This document shows, in pieces, positions 1 through 7,280 of a DNA stretch of 9,424 bases (positions within the stretch are counted from its first letter, which is position 1; every line of letters starts with the position of its first letter). The stretch lies in the NCBI GenBank assembly GCA_030043395.1, contig JASHXW010000374.1:1-9424 (forward strand). The letters run 5' to 3'. The notes below the pieces were generated by a model that searched no databases, had not been told where the DNA came from, and saw only the letters and a list, made by a program, of their open reading frames with translations. This DNA comes from Streptosporangiaceae bacterium. GTDB taxonomy: Bacteria > Actinomycetota > Actinomycetes > Streptosporangiales > Streptosporangiaceae. The position numbers were made by a program, and so were the translations under genes.

Positions 1-63
1 TAATGTTCGCTGCCAGGGACGCGGATGGGCCCCGAACGGCACCACCCGGCCTGCGCCCGCGAC

Positions 64-79
64 GAGGAGGCAGACCTGC
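64..79 (+). promoter_or_regulatory. Ribosome binding site of the GT4 gene
   Basis: GAGGAGG at 64-70 lies nine bases before the GTG at 80 and decides that start, although the same frame is open back to the left window edge. Bases 1-63 show no gene I can support. A TANNNT-type hexamer (TAATGT) sits at 1-6, but its -35 partner would lie outside the window, so it is not called a promoter. Confidence 0.6.
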
Positions 80-1378
80 GTGACCACGGTGTCGGACGGC
101 CGAGCGTCAGATGGCCAGGATTCGGCCAGCCGGCCGCTTCGCGTCGCGCTGTTGTCCTACCGGAGCAAGCCGCATTGCGGCGGCCAGGGGATCTACCTGC
201 GCCACGTCTCACGGGAGCTGGTCGCACTCGGGCATCATGTCGAGGTCTTCTCCGGGCAGCCGTACCCGGAGCTTGAGCCGGGGCCGCTGCTGAGGACGCT
301 GCCGAGCCTGGACCTGTACCGCGACGAGGACCCGTTCCGCACCCCCGGGTTCCGCGAGTACCGGGACTGGATCGACCTGCTCGAGGTCGGCATGATGTGG
401 ACGGCCGCGTTCCCCGAGCCGCTGACCTACAGCATCCGGGCGGTCCGGGCACTGCGCGAGCGCGCCGGCGACTTCGACATCGTGCACGACAACCAGGTGC
501 TCGCCTACGGCATGCTCCGGATACCGCGCCTTGGCCTGCCGCTGGTCACGAGCATCCACCACCCGATCAGCGTGGACCGGCGGATCGAGCTGGAGCAGGC
601 CAAGGGGCTATCCAAGATCGCCAAGTGGCGCTGGTATTCCTTCGTGCGGATGCAGGCCAGGGTCGCTCGCCGGGTCGGCACCGTGATGACCGGCTCCGAG
701 TCGTCCCGCGAGGACATACTCCGTGACTTCAAGGTCGCGCCGCAGGACGTGCGCGTGATACCGCTCGGCGTGGACACCCGGCTGTTCCATCCGCGGCCCG
801 CGCCCCGGGTTCCCGGCAGCATCGTCGCCGTGGCGAGCGCTGACTCGCCGGTGAAAGGCATCCCGACGTTGCTGCGGGCGTTTGCCAAGCTCGTGACCGA
901 AAGGGACGCGCTGCTCACTGTCGTCGGCAGGCCGGCCCCTGGCGGTCCGACCGAGAAGCTGATCGCCGAGCTGTCGCTTGGTGACCGGGTGCGATTCGTC
1001 ACCGGCATCAGTGACGACGAGCTAGCCGAGCTGGTAGCGAGCAGCGAGATCGCGGTCGTTCCCTCGCTGTACGAGGGCTTCTCGCTGCCGGCCGTCGAGC
1101 ACATGGCCTCGGGAACGCCCCTGATAGCCAGCAAGACCGGCGCGCTGCCTGAGGTCACCGGCGACGCCGCCATGCTGGTCAGCCCGGGCGACGCTGAGGA
1201 GCTCGCCGTAGCCCTGCGCAGGCTGCAGGACTCGCCAGCGGAGCGAGCACGGCTGTCCGAGGCCGCGCTGGCCAGGGTCCAGGAGCGGTTCGCCTGGTCG
1301 GCGGTGGCTCGCGCCACGGTGGCCGAGTACCGGCGCGCGATCGCGGGGCGAGCGGGAGCAGGCGATGCTGACCGTTGA
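80..1378 (+). CDS. Glycosyltransferase family 4 (GT-B fold)
   Basis: Predicted retaining glycosyltransferase that moves a sugar from a nucleotide-sugar donor to an unidentified acceptor, acting in the cytosol or at the inner membrane face. The 432 residues fit the family. The N-terminal Rossmann domain begins about residue 20 (LRVALLSYRS) with a glycine loop GGQG at 34-37. The linker region has VIPLGVD near 226-232. The C-terminal donor domain has SPVKG at 256-260 and the GT4 E-x7-E signature in YEGFSLPAVE (E332 and E340), followed by GALPEV. No signal peptide or membrane span is seen. The GTG start is chosen for its Shine-Dalgarno; the first 18 residues are a polar extension. It is first of a four-gene run and overlaps the methyltransferase by 14 bases. 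Family is sure; donor and acceptor are unknown. Confidence 0.93.
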   Translation: MTTVSDGRASDGQDSASRPLRVALLSYRSKPHCGGQGIYLRHVSRELVALGHHVEVFSGQPYPELEPGPLLRTLPSLDLYRDEDPFRTPGFREYRDWIDLLEVGMMWTAAFPEPLTYSIRAVRALRERAGDFDIVHDNQVLAYGMLRIPRLGLPLVTSIHHPISVDRRIELEQAKGLSKIAKWRWYSFVRMQARVARRVGTVMTGSESSREDILRDFKVAPQDVRVIPLGVDTRLFHPRPAPRVPGSIVAVASADSPVKGIPTLLRAFAKLVTERDALLTVVGRPAPGGPTEKLIAELSLGDRVRFVTGISDDELAELVASSEIAVVPSLYEGFSLPAVEHMASGTPLIASKTGALPEVTGDAAMLVSPGDAEELAVALRRLQDSPAERARLSEAALARVQERFAWSAVARATVAEYRRAIAGRAGAGDADR

Positions 1379-2087
1379 CTTCTCCAGGCTGGGCATCTCA
1401 CCAGGAGACAGGCTGATTGACCTCGGCTGCGGCGCCGGCAGGCACGCGTTCGAGGCCGCGCGCCGCGGCGCCAGGGTCGTGGCCGTGGACACCGACCCTG
1501 GCGAGCTCGCCAAGGTCGCGGCCATCGCCGCTGGCATGCGCGAGGCAGGCGAGATCCCGGCCGGCGCGTCGATCCGGACGGTCGTCGGTGACGCGACGCA
1601 CCTGCCCTTCGCCGACGGCTCGGTCGACAAGGTGATCGCCGCCGAAGTACTCGAGCACGTCCCCGCGGACCAGCGCGCCATGAACGAGATCGCGCGGATA
1701 CTGCGCCCTGGCGCAATGGCCGCCGTCACCGTGCCGGCCTGGATGCCAGAACGGATCTGCTGGAGCCTGTCGGACGACTACCACAACGTCGAGGGCGGCC
1801 ACGTCAGGATCTTCACCCGCCGGGAGCTCGTGACGAAGCTCACCAGCGCGGGCCTGGTGGTCCATGGCTCGCACCACGCCCACGCGCTGCACTCGCCGTA
1901 CTGGTGGCTCAAGTGCGCCGTCGGCGTGCATGACGACAGCAATCCCCTGGCGAGCGCGTATCACAAGCTCCTCGTCTGGGACATCATGCGCAAGCCTGCC
2001 GCGACCAGGCTGGCCGACCAGGCGCTGAACCCGCTGATCGGCAAGAGCCTCGTCGTCTACGCGGACAAGCATGCGGCGCTCCGATAG
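1365..2087 (+). CDS. Class I SAM-dependent methyltransferase (Methyltransf_11 type)
   Basis: Predicted to transfer a methyl group from S-adenosylmethionine to a small molecule, probably an intermediate of the pathway served by its neighbours. The 240-residue protein shows motif I as LIDLGCGAGRH (residues 17-27), the acidic end of strand 2 in VDTDP (D42), GDATHLPF at 75-82 (motif II/III region) and the post-strand-4 sequence EVLEHV at 94-99, then LRPGA. The C-terminal 100 residues are rich in His, Trp and Tyr (for example HHAHALHSPYWW near 165-177) and presumably form the substrate lid. The ATG lies inside the glycosyltransferase gene with GGAG about seven bases upstream, and its 3' end overlaps the next gene by 17 bases, so translation is probably coupled. 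N-, O- or C-methylation cannot be told from sequence. Confidence 0.92.
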   Translation: MLTVDFSRLGISPGDRLIDLGCGAGRHAFEAARRGARVVAVDTDPGELAKVAAIAAGMREAGEIPAGASIRTVVGDATHLPFADGSVDKVIAAEVLEHVPADQRAMNEIARILRPGAMAAVTVPAWMPERICWSLSDDYHNVEGGHVRIFTRRELVTKLTSAGLVVHGSHHAHALHSPYWWLKCAVGVHDDSNPLASAYHKLLVWDIMRKPAATRLADQALNPLIGKSLVVYADKHAALR

Positions 2088-3198
2088 CCCGCAGCGGGCC
2101 GACGCGGCCGCATGGATCCCCGAGGTCGCCGGAATCCTGACCGCCGACCAGATCATCAGCACGGGCGAAGCGATCGCAGCCGTGCAGCAGGCCGACGGCG
2201 CCATCGGCTGGCCGGACGGGCACGTCGACGCGTGGAACCACGTCGAGTGCGCGATGGCGCTCAGCGTGTGCGGCCTGCGGGACGCGGCACGGCGGGCATA
2301 CGAGTGGCTTCGCGCGGCCCAGCGCCAGGACGGCTCCTGGCGCAGGAAGATGACCGGCGGCGAGGCCGACCTCACCACGGAGAGCAATCACGCGGCGTAC
2401 TGCGCCGTCGGCGTGTGGCACGAGCTGCTTGTCAGCCGCGACGCGGGCTTCGCGCAGCGGATGTGGCCGACCGTACGGTCCGCCATGGACTTCGTGCTCG
2501 GCCTGCAGGCACCGCGCGGCGAGATCATCTGGCGCAGGGCTGCTGACGGCACGCCAGAGAGCTACGCGCTGCTTACTGGCAGCTCGAGCATGTACTCAAG
2601 CCTGCGGTGCGCGATCTCGCTCGCCGACTACCTTGGCGAACCGCAGCCAGACTGGGAGCTCGCCGCCGACCAGCTCGGCCACGTAGTGGCCTGCCATCCG
2701 GAAGCGTTCGCCGACAAGAGCCGGTTCTCGATGGACTGGTACTACCCGGTGCTCGGCGGCGCGGTCCGCGGCGAAGCGGCGGCGAAGCGGATCGCCGATG
2801 GCTGGGAAACCTACGTCGTTCCCGAGCTCGGCGTGCGGTGCGTCAGCGACGAGCCGTGGGTGACGGCGGCAGAGACCGCCGAGCTGGCGATCGCGCTCGA
2901 GGTAACCGGGGACACGCCTGGCGCGCTCGACCTGCTGGACCGGATCCAGCTGCTGCGCGATCCCAGCGGCGCCTACTGGACCGGCTGGCAGTACGTGACC
3001 AAGCGGCACTACCCCGATGAGCAGAGCAGCTACACGGCGGCGGCGATCGTGCTGGCCGCCGACGTCCTGTGCGGCGCCACCGCTGGCTCGTCGATCTTCT
3101 CCGACGTCGCGGCGGACCCGGCGATCGTCCAGCTGCCAGGCGATGGCGCCTGCGGGTGCGACCCGCGCGGCCAGGCCGCCGAGGGAGTGCCCGCCTAA
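2071..3198 (+). CDS. Alpha/alpha-toroid protein, prenyltransferase/squalene-cyclase fold
   Basis: A 375-residue protein of the type usually labelled prenyltransferase or squalene-oxidase repeat protein. About six helical-hairpin repeats can be read: one strand each near DAWNHVECAMAL (53-64), NHAAYCAVGVW (106-116), MYSSLRCAISLADYL (174-188), MDWYYPVLGG (221-230), AAETAELAIAL (266-276) and SSYTAAAIVLAADVL (319-333). QW-like turns occur at QQADGAIGW (39-47), WLRAAQRQDGSW (79-90) and DPSGAYWTGW (297-306). The DxDD acid motif of squalene-hopene and class II terpene cyclases is absent, and I cannot place the Asp/Cys/His zinc set of protein prenyltransferases. It may therefore bind or modify an isoprenoid or polyprenyl-linked substrate, or be an (alpha/alpha)6 sugar-active protein. 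The Cys- and Gly-rich C-terminal tail (334-375) lies outside the repeats. The ATG is within the preceding methyltransferase gene. Confidence 0.82.
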   Translation: MRRSDSPQRADAAAWIPEVAGILTADQIISTGEAIAAVQQADGAIGWPDGHVDAWNHVECAMALSVCGLRDAARRAYEWLRAAQRQDGSWRRKMTGGEADLTTESNHAAYCAVGVWHELLVSRDAGFAQRMWPTVRSAMDFVLGLQAPRGEIIWRRAADGTPESYALLTGSSSMYSSLRCAISLADYLGEPQPDWELAADQLGHVVACHPEAFADKSRFSMDWYYPVLGGAVRGEAAAKRIADGWETYVVPELGVRCVSDEPWVTAAETAELAIALEVTGDTPGALDLLDRIQLLRDPSGAYWTGWQYVTKRHYPDEQSSYTAAAIVLAADVLCGATAGSSIFSDVAADPAIVQLPGDGACGCDPRGQAAEGVPA

Positions 3199-3239
3199 TT
3201 CCGTTGCCTGCCCTGGTTGCCGCGTTGCACACTCCGCAG

Positions 3240-4229
3240 GTGGGCATCGACACGGAGTTCAGCTGGCGGCCGATCGACCAGAGCCAGGTCAGCGCCTGGG
3301 CCGGCCTGGTGTCCGCGGTCCAGGCGGCGGACCACGACGACGAGATACTCGGCGAAGAGGACCTGGCCGAGGAGTTCGACGACCCGCGCCTTGACTTCGC
3401 CCGCGGCTCGCTCGCCGTCTTCGACGGCGACGCGATGATCGGGTTCGTCATGCTGCAGCCGCCCTCGGACGCGGCGGTCACCGGGTCGGATGGCGATGAC
3501 CAGGTGCGCCAGTGGGGCCTGGTACACCCGAAGTACCGCGGGCTGGGGATCGGAACCCGCCTGCTCGAGTGGTCCGAGCAAGCCGCGGTCACGCTGCACC
3601 ACGAGCGATTTCCTGGCCTGCCGCTTTCCCTCGTTGGCGGCAACCTGGCCAAAGTCACGGACGCGATCGAGCTCTTGCAGGCCGCCGGTTACCAGCAGAC
3701 GCGCTGGTTCCATTCCATGAGCCGCGACCTGACCCGGCCTATCCCGGACGCGCCGGTTCCCGATGAGGTCAGGATCATCGGTTACGCACCGGGCCTGTCG
3801 GCGGACGCGCTCGTCATCAGGAACGAGTCGTTCCGCGACCACTGGGGGTCCAACGAGCTCGACGAGGAAACCTGGGCGCATTACCTGCGGTCCCGGGCAC
3901 TCCGGCCGCACCTGACCTTCCTGGCCTACCTGGGCGACAAGCCCGTGGGCCTGATCCTGTCGCAGGAGTACGACGCCTATAACGAGGTCAAGGGGCTGCG
4001 CGACGTCTACATCGCGACAGTCGGCGTCAGGCGGGTCGCGCGCAATCGCGGCGTCGCCACGGCGCTGCTTGCCGAGGTGCTGCTGGCGGCGAGCAAGGAC
4101 GGCTACGTGACCGCTTCGCTCGGAGTCGATGCCGATTCCCCCACAGGCGCGCTCGGGGTCTACGAGCGGCTCGGATTCACGGTCACCGACACGTCGGTCT
4201 CCCTGGTCAAGGAGCTGATACCGGCCTGA
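3240..4229 (+). CDS. Tandem GNAT-family N-acetyltransferase (mycothiol-synthase-like architecture)
   Basis: Predicted acetyl- or acyl-CoA-dependent N-acyltransferase with two GNAT domains. With the GTG at 3240 it has 329 residues, close to mycothiol synthase (MshD) size. Domain 1 (about 5-165) has the acyl-CoA loop VHPKYRGLGIGT at 95-106; domain 2 (about 175-329) has VGVRRVARNRGVAT at 261-274 and the GNAT ending DADSPTGALGVYERLGF at 297-313. In double-GNAT proteins usually only one half is catalytic; here both CoA loops look serviceable. The frame runs open back to 3069 inside the preceding gene, but those residues are Arg-rich shadow sequence. TTG 3204 and GTG 3240 are the realistic starts and neither has a strong Shine-Dalgarno. 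It follows the toroid gene by about 41 bases. It could be MshD, but the location in a GT/methyltransferase run suggests acylation of an amino sugar or metabolite instead. Confidence 0.85.
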   Translation: MGIDTEFSWRPIDQSQVSAWAGLVSAVQAADHDDEILGEEDLAEEFDDPRLDFARGSLAVFDGDAMIGFVMLQPPSDAAVTGSDGDDQVRQWGLVHPKYRGLGIGTRLLEWSEQAAVTLHHERFPGLPLSLVGGNLAKVTDAIELLQAAGYQQTRWFHSMSRDLTRPIPDAPVPDEVRIIGYAPGLSADALVIRNESFRDHWGSNELDEETWAHYLRSRALRPHLTFLAYLGDKPVGLILSQEYDAYNEVKGLRDVYIATVGVRRVARNRGVATALLAEVLLAASKDGYVTASLGVDADSPTGALGVYERLGFTVTDTSVSLVKELIPA

Positions 4230-4237
4230 GCCAGCTC

Positions 4238-4258
4238 GGCGCAGCCACCTGCGGCGCC
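4238..4258. terminator. GC-rich hairpin between convergent genes
   Basis: CGCAG (4240-4244) and CTGCG (4249-4253) form a perfect 5-bp stem with a CCAC loop; flanking GG (4238-4239) can pair with CC (4257-4258) across a small bulge. It lies in the 39-base gap between the GNAT stop and the convergent methyltransferase stop. No T-tract follows on either strand, so termination activity is inferred from position only. Confidence 0.35.
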
Positions 4259-4268
4259 CAGAGTCCAG

Positions 4269-5000
<732 letters not shown>

Positions 5001-5192
5001 GTGAGAGTGGAAGTCGATCGCGACGCGTGCGAGGCCAATGCGGTCTGCGCCGGACTGGTCCCGGAAGTCTTCGAGGTCGATGACGAGGATCTCCTGCACA
5101 TCAAGGTCGACGAAGTGCCTGAACGGCTGGCCGATCCGGTGCGGCACGCCGTCCGCTCGTGCCCCAAGGCGGCGCTCAGCCTGCAGGAGTAG
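5001..5192 (+). CDS. Small [3Fe-4S]-type ferredoxin
   Basis: Electron carrier of 63 residues, the usual size of single-cluster actinobacterial ferredoxins that feed cytochrome P450s and other oxygenases. The cluster pattern is C10-x5-C16 and C54-P55: the second cysteine of a four-cysteine site is replaced by N13, which is the hallmark of 3Fe-4S or variable-ligand ferredoxins (family knowledge). The middle is acidic (EVFEVDDEDLL at 22-32), as expected for docking to reductase or oxygenase partners. The GTG start has GGAG seven bases upstream; the GTG two codons later is less well spaced. No P450, reductase or oxygenase is in the window, so the partner is elsewhere. Its stop lies two bases from the stop of the convergent MntP gene. 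Confidence 0.93.
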   Translation: MRVEVDRDACEANAVCAGLVPEVFEVDDEDLLHIKVDEVPERLADPVRHAVRSCPKAALSLQE

Positions 5193-5194
5193 CT

Positions 5195-5761
5195 TCAGCC
5201 GAGAATGCCCAGGCCGATGGCCAGGCCCACGCCCACGAGGACGCAGCCACCGAGCAATTCGCCGCGCTCGCCGATGCGCCTGCCGAGGCGGGCTCCGATC
5301 TCCAGGCCGGCCAGCGACATGACCGTGCTGACCGAGCCGAACACGATGGCGCCGGCGACGATGCTCACCTGGTAGGTGCCGAGCGCGAAGCCCACGACCA
5401 GGTTGTCCAGGCTCAGCGCCAGCCCCGTGATCACCAGGCGCACCAGGCTGAGCGCCGGGCTGGTGGCGTCGTGCCCAGCCCCGCCCGCCGCGGCAGGACG
5501 CCGCCCGACAGCCGCCCAGATCGCGTAACCGCCGACAGCGATCAGTAGCGCCGCGGCGACCCATCGAGTCTGGCGGCCGATCGCTCCGGCGACGTCGTCC
5601 CCGATCAGCAGCCCCGCTATCGGCATGCCGGCCTCCAGGAGGCCGAAGACCACGGCCACCCGGACTCGCGTCGCCAAGTCCGCTCCGCTCGCGCCGATCC
5701 CCACCGAGGCCACCAGGTTCGACAGGCCGACCGAGGCAGCCACCAGGAGCAGGGCGAGCAT
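5195..5761 (-). CDS. mntP: MntP-family manganese efflux pump
   Basis: Predicted six-span inner-membrane exporter that removes excess Mn(II). The 188-residue length equals that of Escherichia coli MntP. Two inverted halves are visible: spans near 1-22, 34-54 and 66-85, a polar Ala/Gly-rich loop 86-101, then spans near 104-126, 131-152 and 165-186. Of three acidic residues known to matter in E. coli MntP (D16, E50, D118 by my recollection), the second is present as E43 in VFGLLEAGMP and the third as D119 in LSLDNLVVG, but the first aligns with N15 in GLSNLVASVG. The ATG at 5759-5761 is chosen because it begins directly at the first span; the frame stays open upstream to 6022, giving an unlikely polar, Arg-rich extension. 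The Asn suggests an actinobacterial subfamily whose ion or kinetics may differ. Confidence 0.85.
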   Translation of the reverse strand: MLALLLVAASVGLSNLVASVGIGASGADLATRVRVAVVFGLLEAGMPIAGLLIGDDVAGAIGRQTRWVAAALLIAVGGYAIWAAVGRRPAAAGGAGHDATSPALSLVRLVITGLALSLDNLVVGFALGTYQVSIVAGAIVFGSVSTVMSLAGLEIGARLGRRIGERGELLGGCVLVGVGLAIGLGILG

Positions 5762-5869
5762 GCCCCGACGGTACCGCGATTCTGGCGCGCGGCAGAGCCA
5801 AGCCGATATCGTGGCTGCGTCCAGAAAAACGGTGCACCTCATGAAACGTGCCTGGGTGGGGGATTTCTG
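5762..5869. promoter_or_regulatory. Divergent promoter region, mntP (-) / S53 peptidase (+)
   Basis: A 108-base gap, richer in A/T than the genes. It holds GGTGCACC (5831-5838), a perfect 8-bp palindrome, and an imperfect AGCC...GGCT inverted repeat around GATATC (5801-5816) that includes a TANNNT box (TATCGT, 5807-5812). GGTGGGGGA (5856-5863) can serve as the peptidase ribosome binding site. A nine-codon frame starting at ATG 5841 ends in TGATG, overlapping the peptidase start. I see no yybP-ykoY manganese riboswitch, for which there is little room. Confidence 0.35.
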
Positions 5870-7228
5870 ATGCTTCATGGCCGCGGGATAGTTCGAGCGT
5901 TCACTGGCTGCGCTGCCGTGGCAGCCTTGCTCGGGCTCGCAGCACTGCCCGGCTCCAAGCCGGCGCCTGGTCCGCGAGGAGCGCACCGGACGGCCACCAT
6001 CTCGATCGTCCCGCTGGTGCACGTGGTCGCCAGCGGGCTCGCCGCGCCGTCACTGGACGGCGGGTACACGCCGGCTCAGATTCGGACCGCTTACGAGCTG
6101 AACCCGCTGCGCAAGGCCGGCATCGACGGCAAGGGCCAGTCGATCGTGATCGTCGACAGCTTCGGCTCGCCGACCATCGCCCACGACCTGGGCGTGTTCG
6201 ACCGCCAGTTCCACCTGGCCGCGCCGCCGTCGCTGAAGATCATCCACCCGGCCGGCCCGATACCGAAGTTCACCCCGACGGCGACCCGCGAGGACTGGGC
6301 CGACGAGACCTCGCTCGACGTGGAGTGGGCGCACGCCATGGCCCCGGGGGCCAGCATCGTCCTCGTCGAGACGCCCGTTTCGGAGAACGAGGGCACGAGC
6401 GGGTTCCCGCAGATCGAGAAGGCGGAGAAGTACGTCATCGCGCACCATCTCGGCGGGGTCATCAGCCAGAGCTTCGGTGCCACCGAGGAGACCTTCCCCA
6501 AGGGCACGCTCCGGCCGCTGCGCGGCGCCTACATCGAGGCAGCGCAGCGAGCGCATGACATCACCGTCGTGAGCGCGTCAGGCGACGAGGGCGCGACGGA
6601 CATGCAGACGAACGAGAACCTGTCCTACACCTACCCGGTCACGTCCTGGCCGGCCAGCGATCCGCTGGTGACCAGCGTCGGCGGCCTGCAGCTGACGCTG
6701 AAGGCCAATGGCCAGCGCAGCGCCCCTGACCGGGTCTGGAACGACGGGGGCTCACCACCGGAGGCCGGCGGCGGCGGCAAGTCGGTCATCTTCGGCCGGC
6801 CGTCGTTCCAGAACGGCGTGGAATCCGTCGTCGGCAACCACCGCGGGGTGCCGGACATCTCGATGAGCGCAGCCTGCAGCGCGCCAGTCGACGTCTACGA
6901 GAGCTTCGACGGCGGCGGGTGGCAGACGATCTGCGGGACCAGCGAGGCGACGCCGCTGTTCGCCGGCGTGATCGCGCTGACCGATCAGGTCGCCGGGCAT
7001 CCGATCGGGATGATTAACGGCTACCTGTACAAGATGGCCGCCGACAAGGACCCCGGCATCGTCGACATCACCAGGGGCAACAACACGGTCTCGTTCTTCC
7101 AGCAGGGCAAGACCTACACCGTCAAGGGCTGGAACGCGGTTCCCGGCTACGACCTCGCCTCCGGGCTGGGCACCGTCGACGGGCAGTACTTCGTCCGGGA
7201 GCTCGCGGCGCTGGCCACGAAGAAGTAG
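5870..7228 (+). CDS. S53 (sedolisin/kumamolisin) serine peptidase, exported, no long propeptide
   Basis: Predicted secreted or membrane-tethered acid endopeptidase of the Ser-Glu-Asp family, 452 residues. Residues 1-28 are a basic start plus a hydrophobic stretch (AAVAALLGLAALPG) that acts as signal peptide or anchor; C14 is not in a clear lipobox. The catalytic domain starts about 65 (GGYTPAQIRTAY). Catalytic residues are E146 and D150 in DETSLDVEWAHA (E-x3-D), the oxyanion Asp D239 in SASGDEGA, and the nucleophile S358 in GTSEATP. The calcium site is represented by D399-I400 and by the GYD of VPGYDLASGLG (G426, D428). The usual 170-200 residue Pro-kumamolisin domain is missing; only about 35 residues separate signal and domain. 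Short-propeptide members are known in this family. Start ATG is preceded by GGGGGA. Active peptidase is likely; substrate unknown. Confidence 0.92.
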   Translation: MLHGRGIVRAFTGCAAVAALLGLAALPGSKPAPGPRGAHRTATISIVPLVHVVASGLAAPSLDGGYTPAQIRTAYELNPLRKAGIDGKGQSIVIVDSFGSPTIAHDLGVFDRQFHLAAPPSLKIIHPAGPIPKFTPTATREDWADETSLDVEWAHAMAPGASIVLVETPVSENEGTSGFPQIEKAEKYVIAHHLGGVISQSFGATEETFPKGTLRPLRGAYIEAAQRAHDITVVSASGDEGATDMQTNENLSYTYPVTSWPASDPLVTSVGGLQLTLKANGQRSAPDRVWNDGGSPPEAGGGGKSVIFGRPSFQNGVESVVGNHRGVPDISMSAACSAPVDVYESFDGGGWQTICGTSEATPLFAGVIALTDQVAGHPIGMINGYLYKMAADKDPGIVDITRGNNTVSFFQQGKTYTVKGWNAVPGYDLASGLGTVDGQYFVRELAALATKK

Positions 7229-7239
7229 CCAGGTCCGCT

Positions 7240-7271
7240 CCCGCGCGGGCTGGCCCCAGCGGGCGTGCGGG
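7240..7271. terminator. Interrupted GC hairpin between peptidase and GntR genes
   Basis: CCCGCGCG (7240-7247) pairs with CGTGCGGG (7264-7271) through eight pairs including one G-U, and an inner GCTG (7249-7252)/CAGC (7257-7260) stem closes a four-base loop. It fills most of the 52-base gap between convergent stops. There is no T-tract on either side, so a two-way terminator role is inferred from position and stability. Confidence 0.45.
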
Positions 7272-7280
7272 CGTTCGGGG

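Noticed and set aside
505..1716. 403-codon minus-strand frame opposite the glycosyltransferase and methyltransferase
   Set aside because: It is Arg/Ser/Ala-rich antisense shadow with no domain, while the opposite strand encodes complete GT4 and SAM motifs.
1398..2387. 329-codon minus-strand frame over the first methyltransferase and toroid gene
   Set aside because: Antisense of two well-supported genes; composition typical of shadow frames in GC-rich DNA.
3069..3239. N-terminal extension of the GNAT gene into the toroid gene
   Set aside because: The extra residues are Arg-rich and out of character for GNAT proteins, and would need a 130-base overlap; starts at 3204 or 3240 are more likely.
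5762..5869. Manganese (yybP-ykoY) riboswitch upstream of mntP
   Set aside because: I could not trace the conserved paired regions, and the gap is shared with a divergent promoter, leaving little room.
5762..6022. 87-residue N-terminal extension of MntP
   Set aside because: Polar and basic, runs antisense through the peptidase start, and would place the first membrane span far from the N-terminus; the 188-residue form matches the family length.
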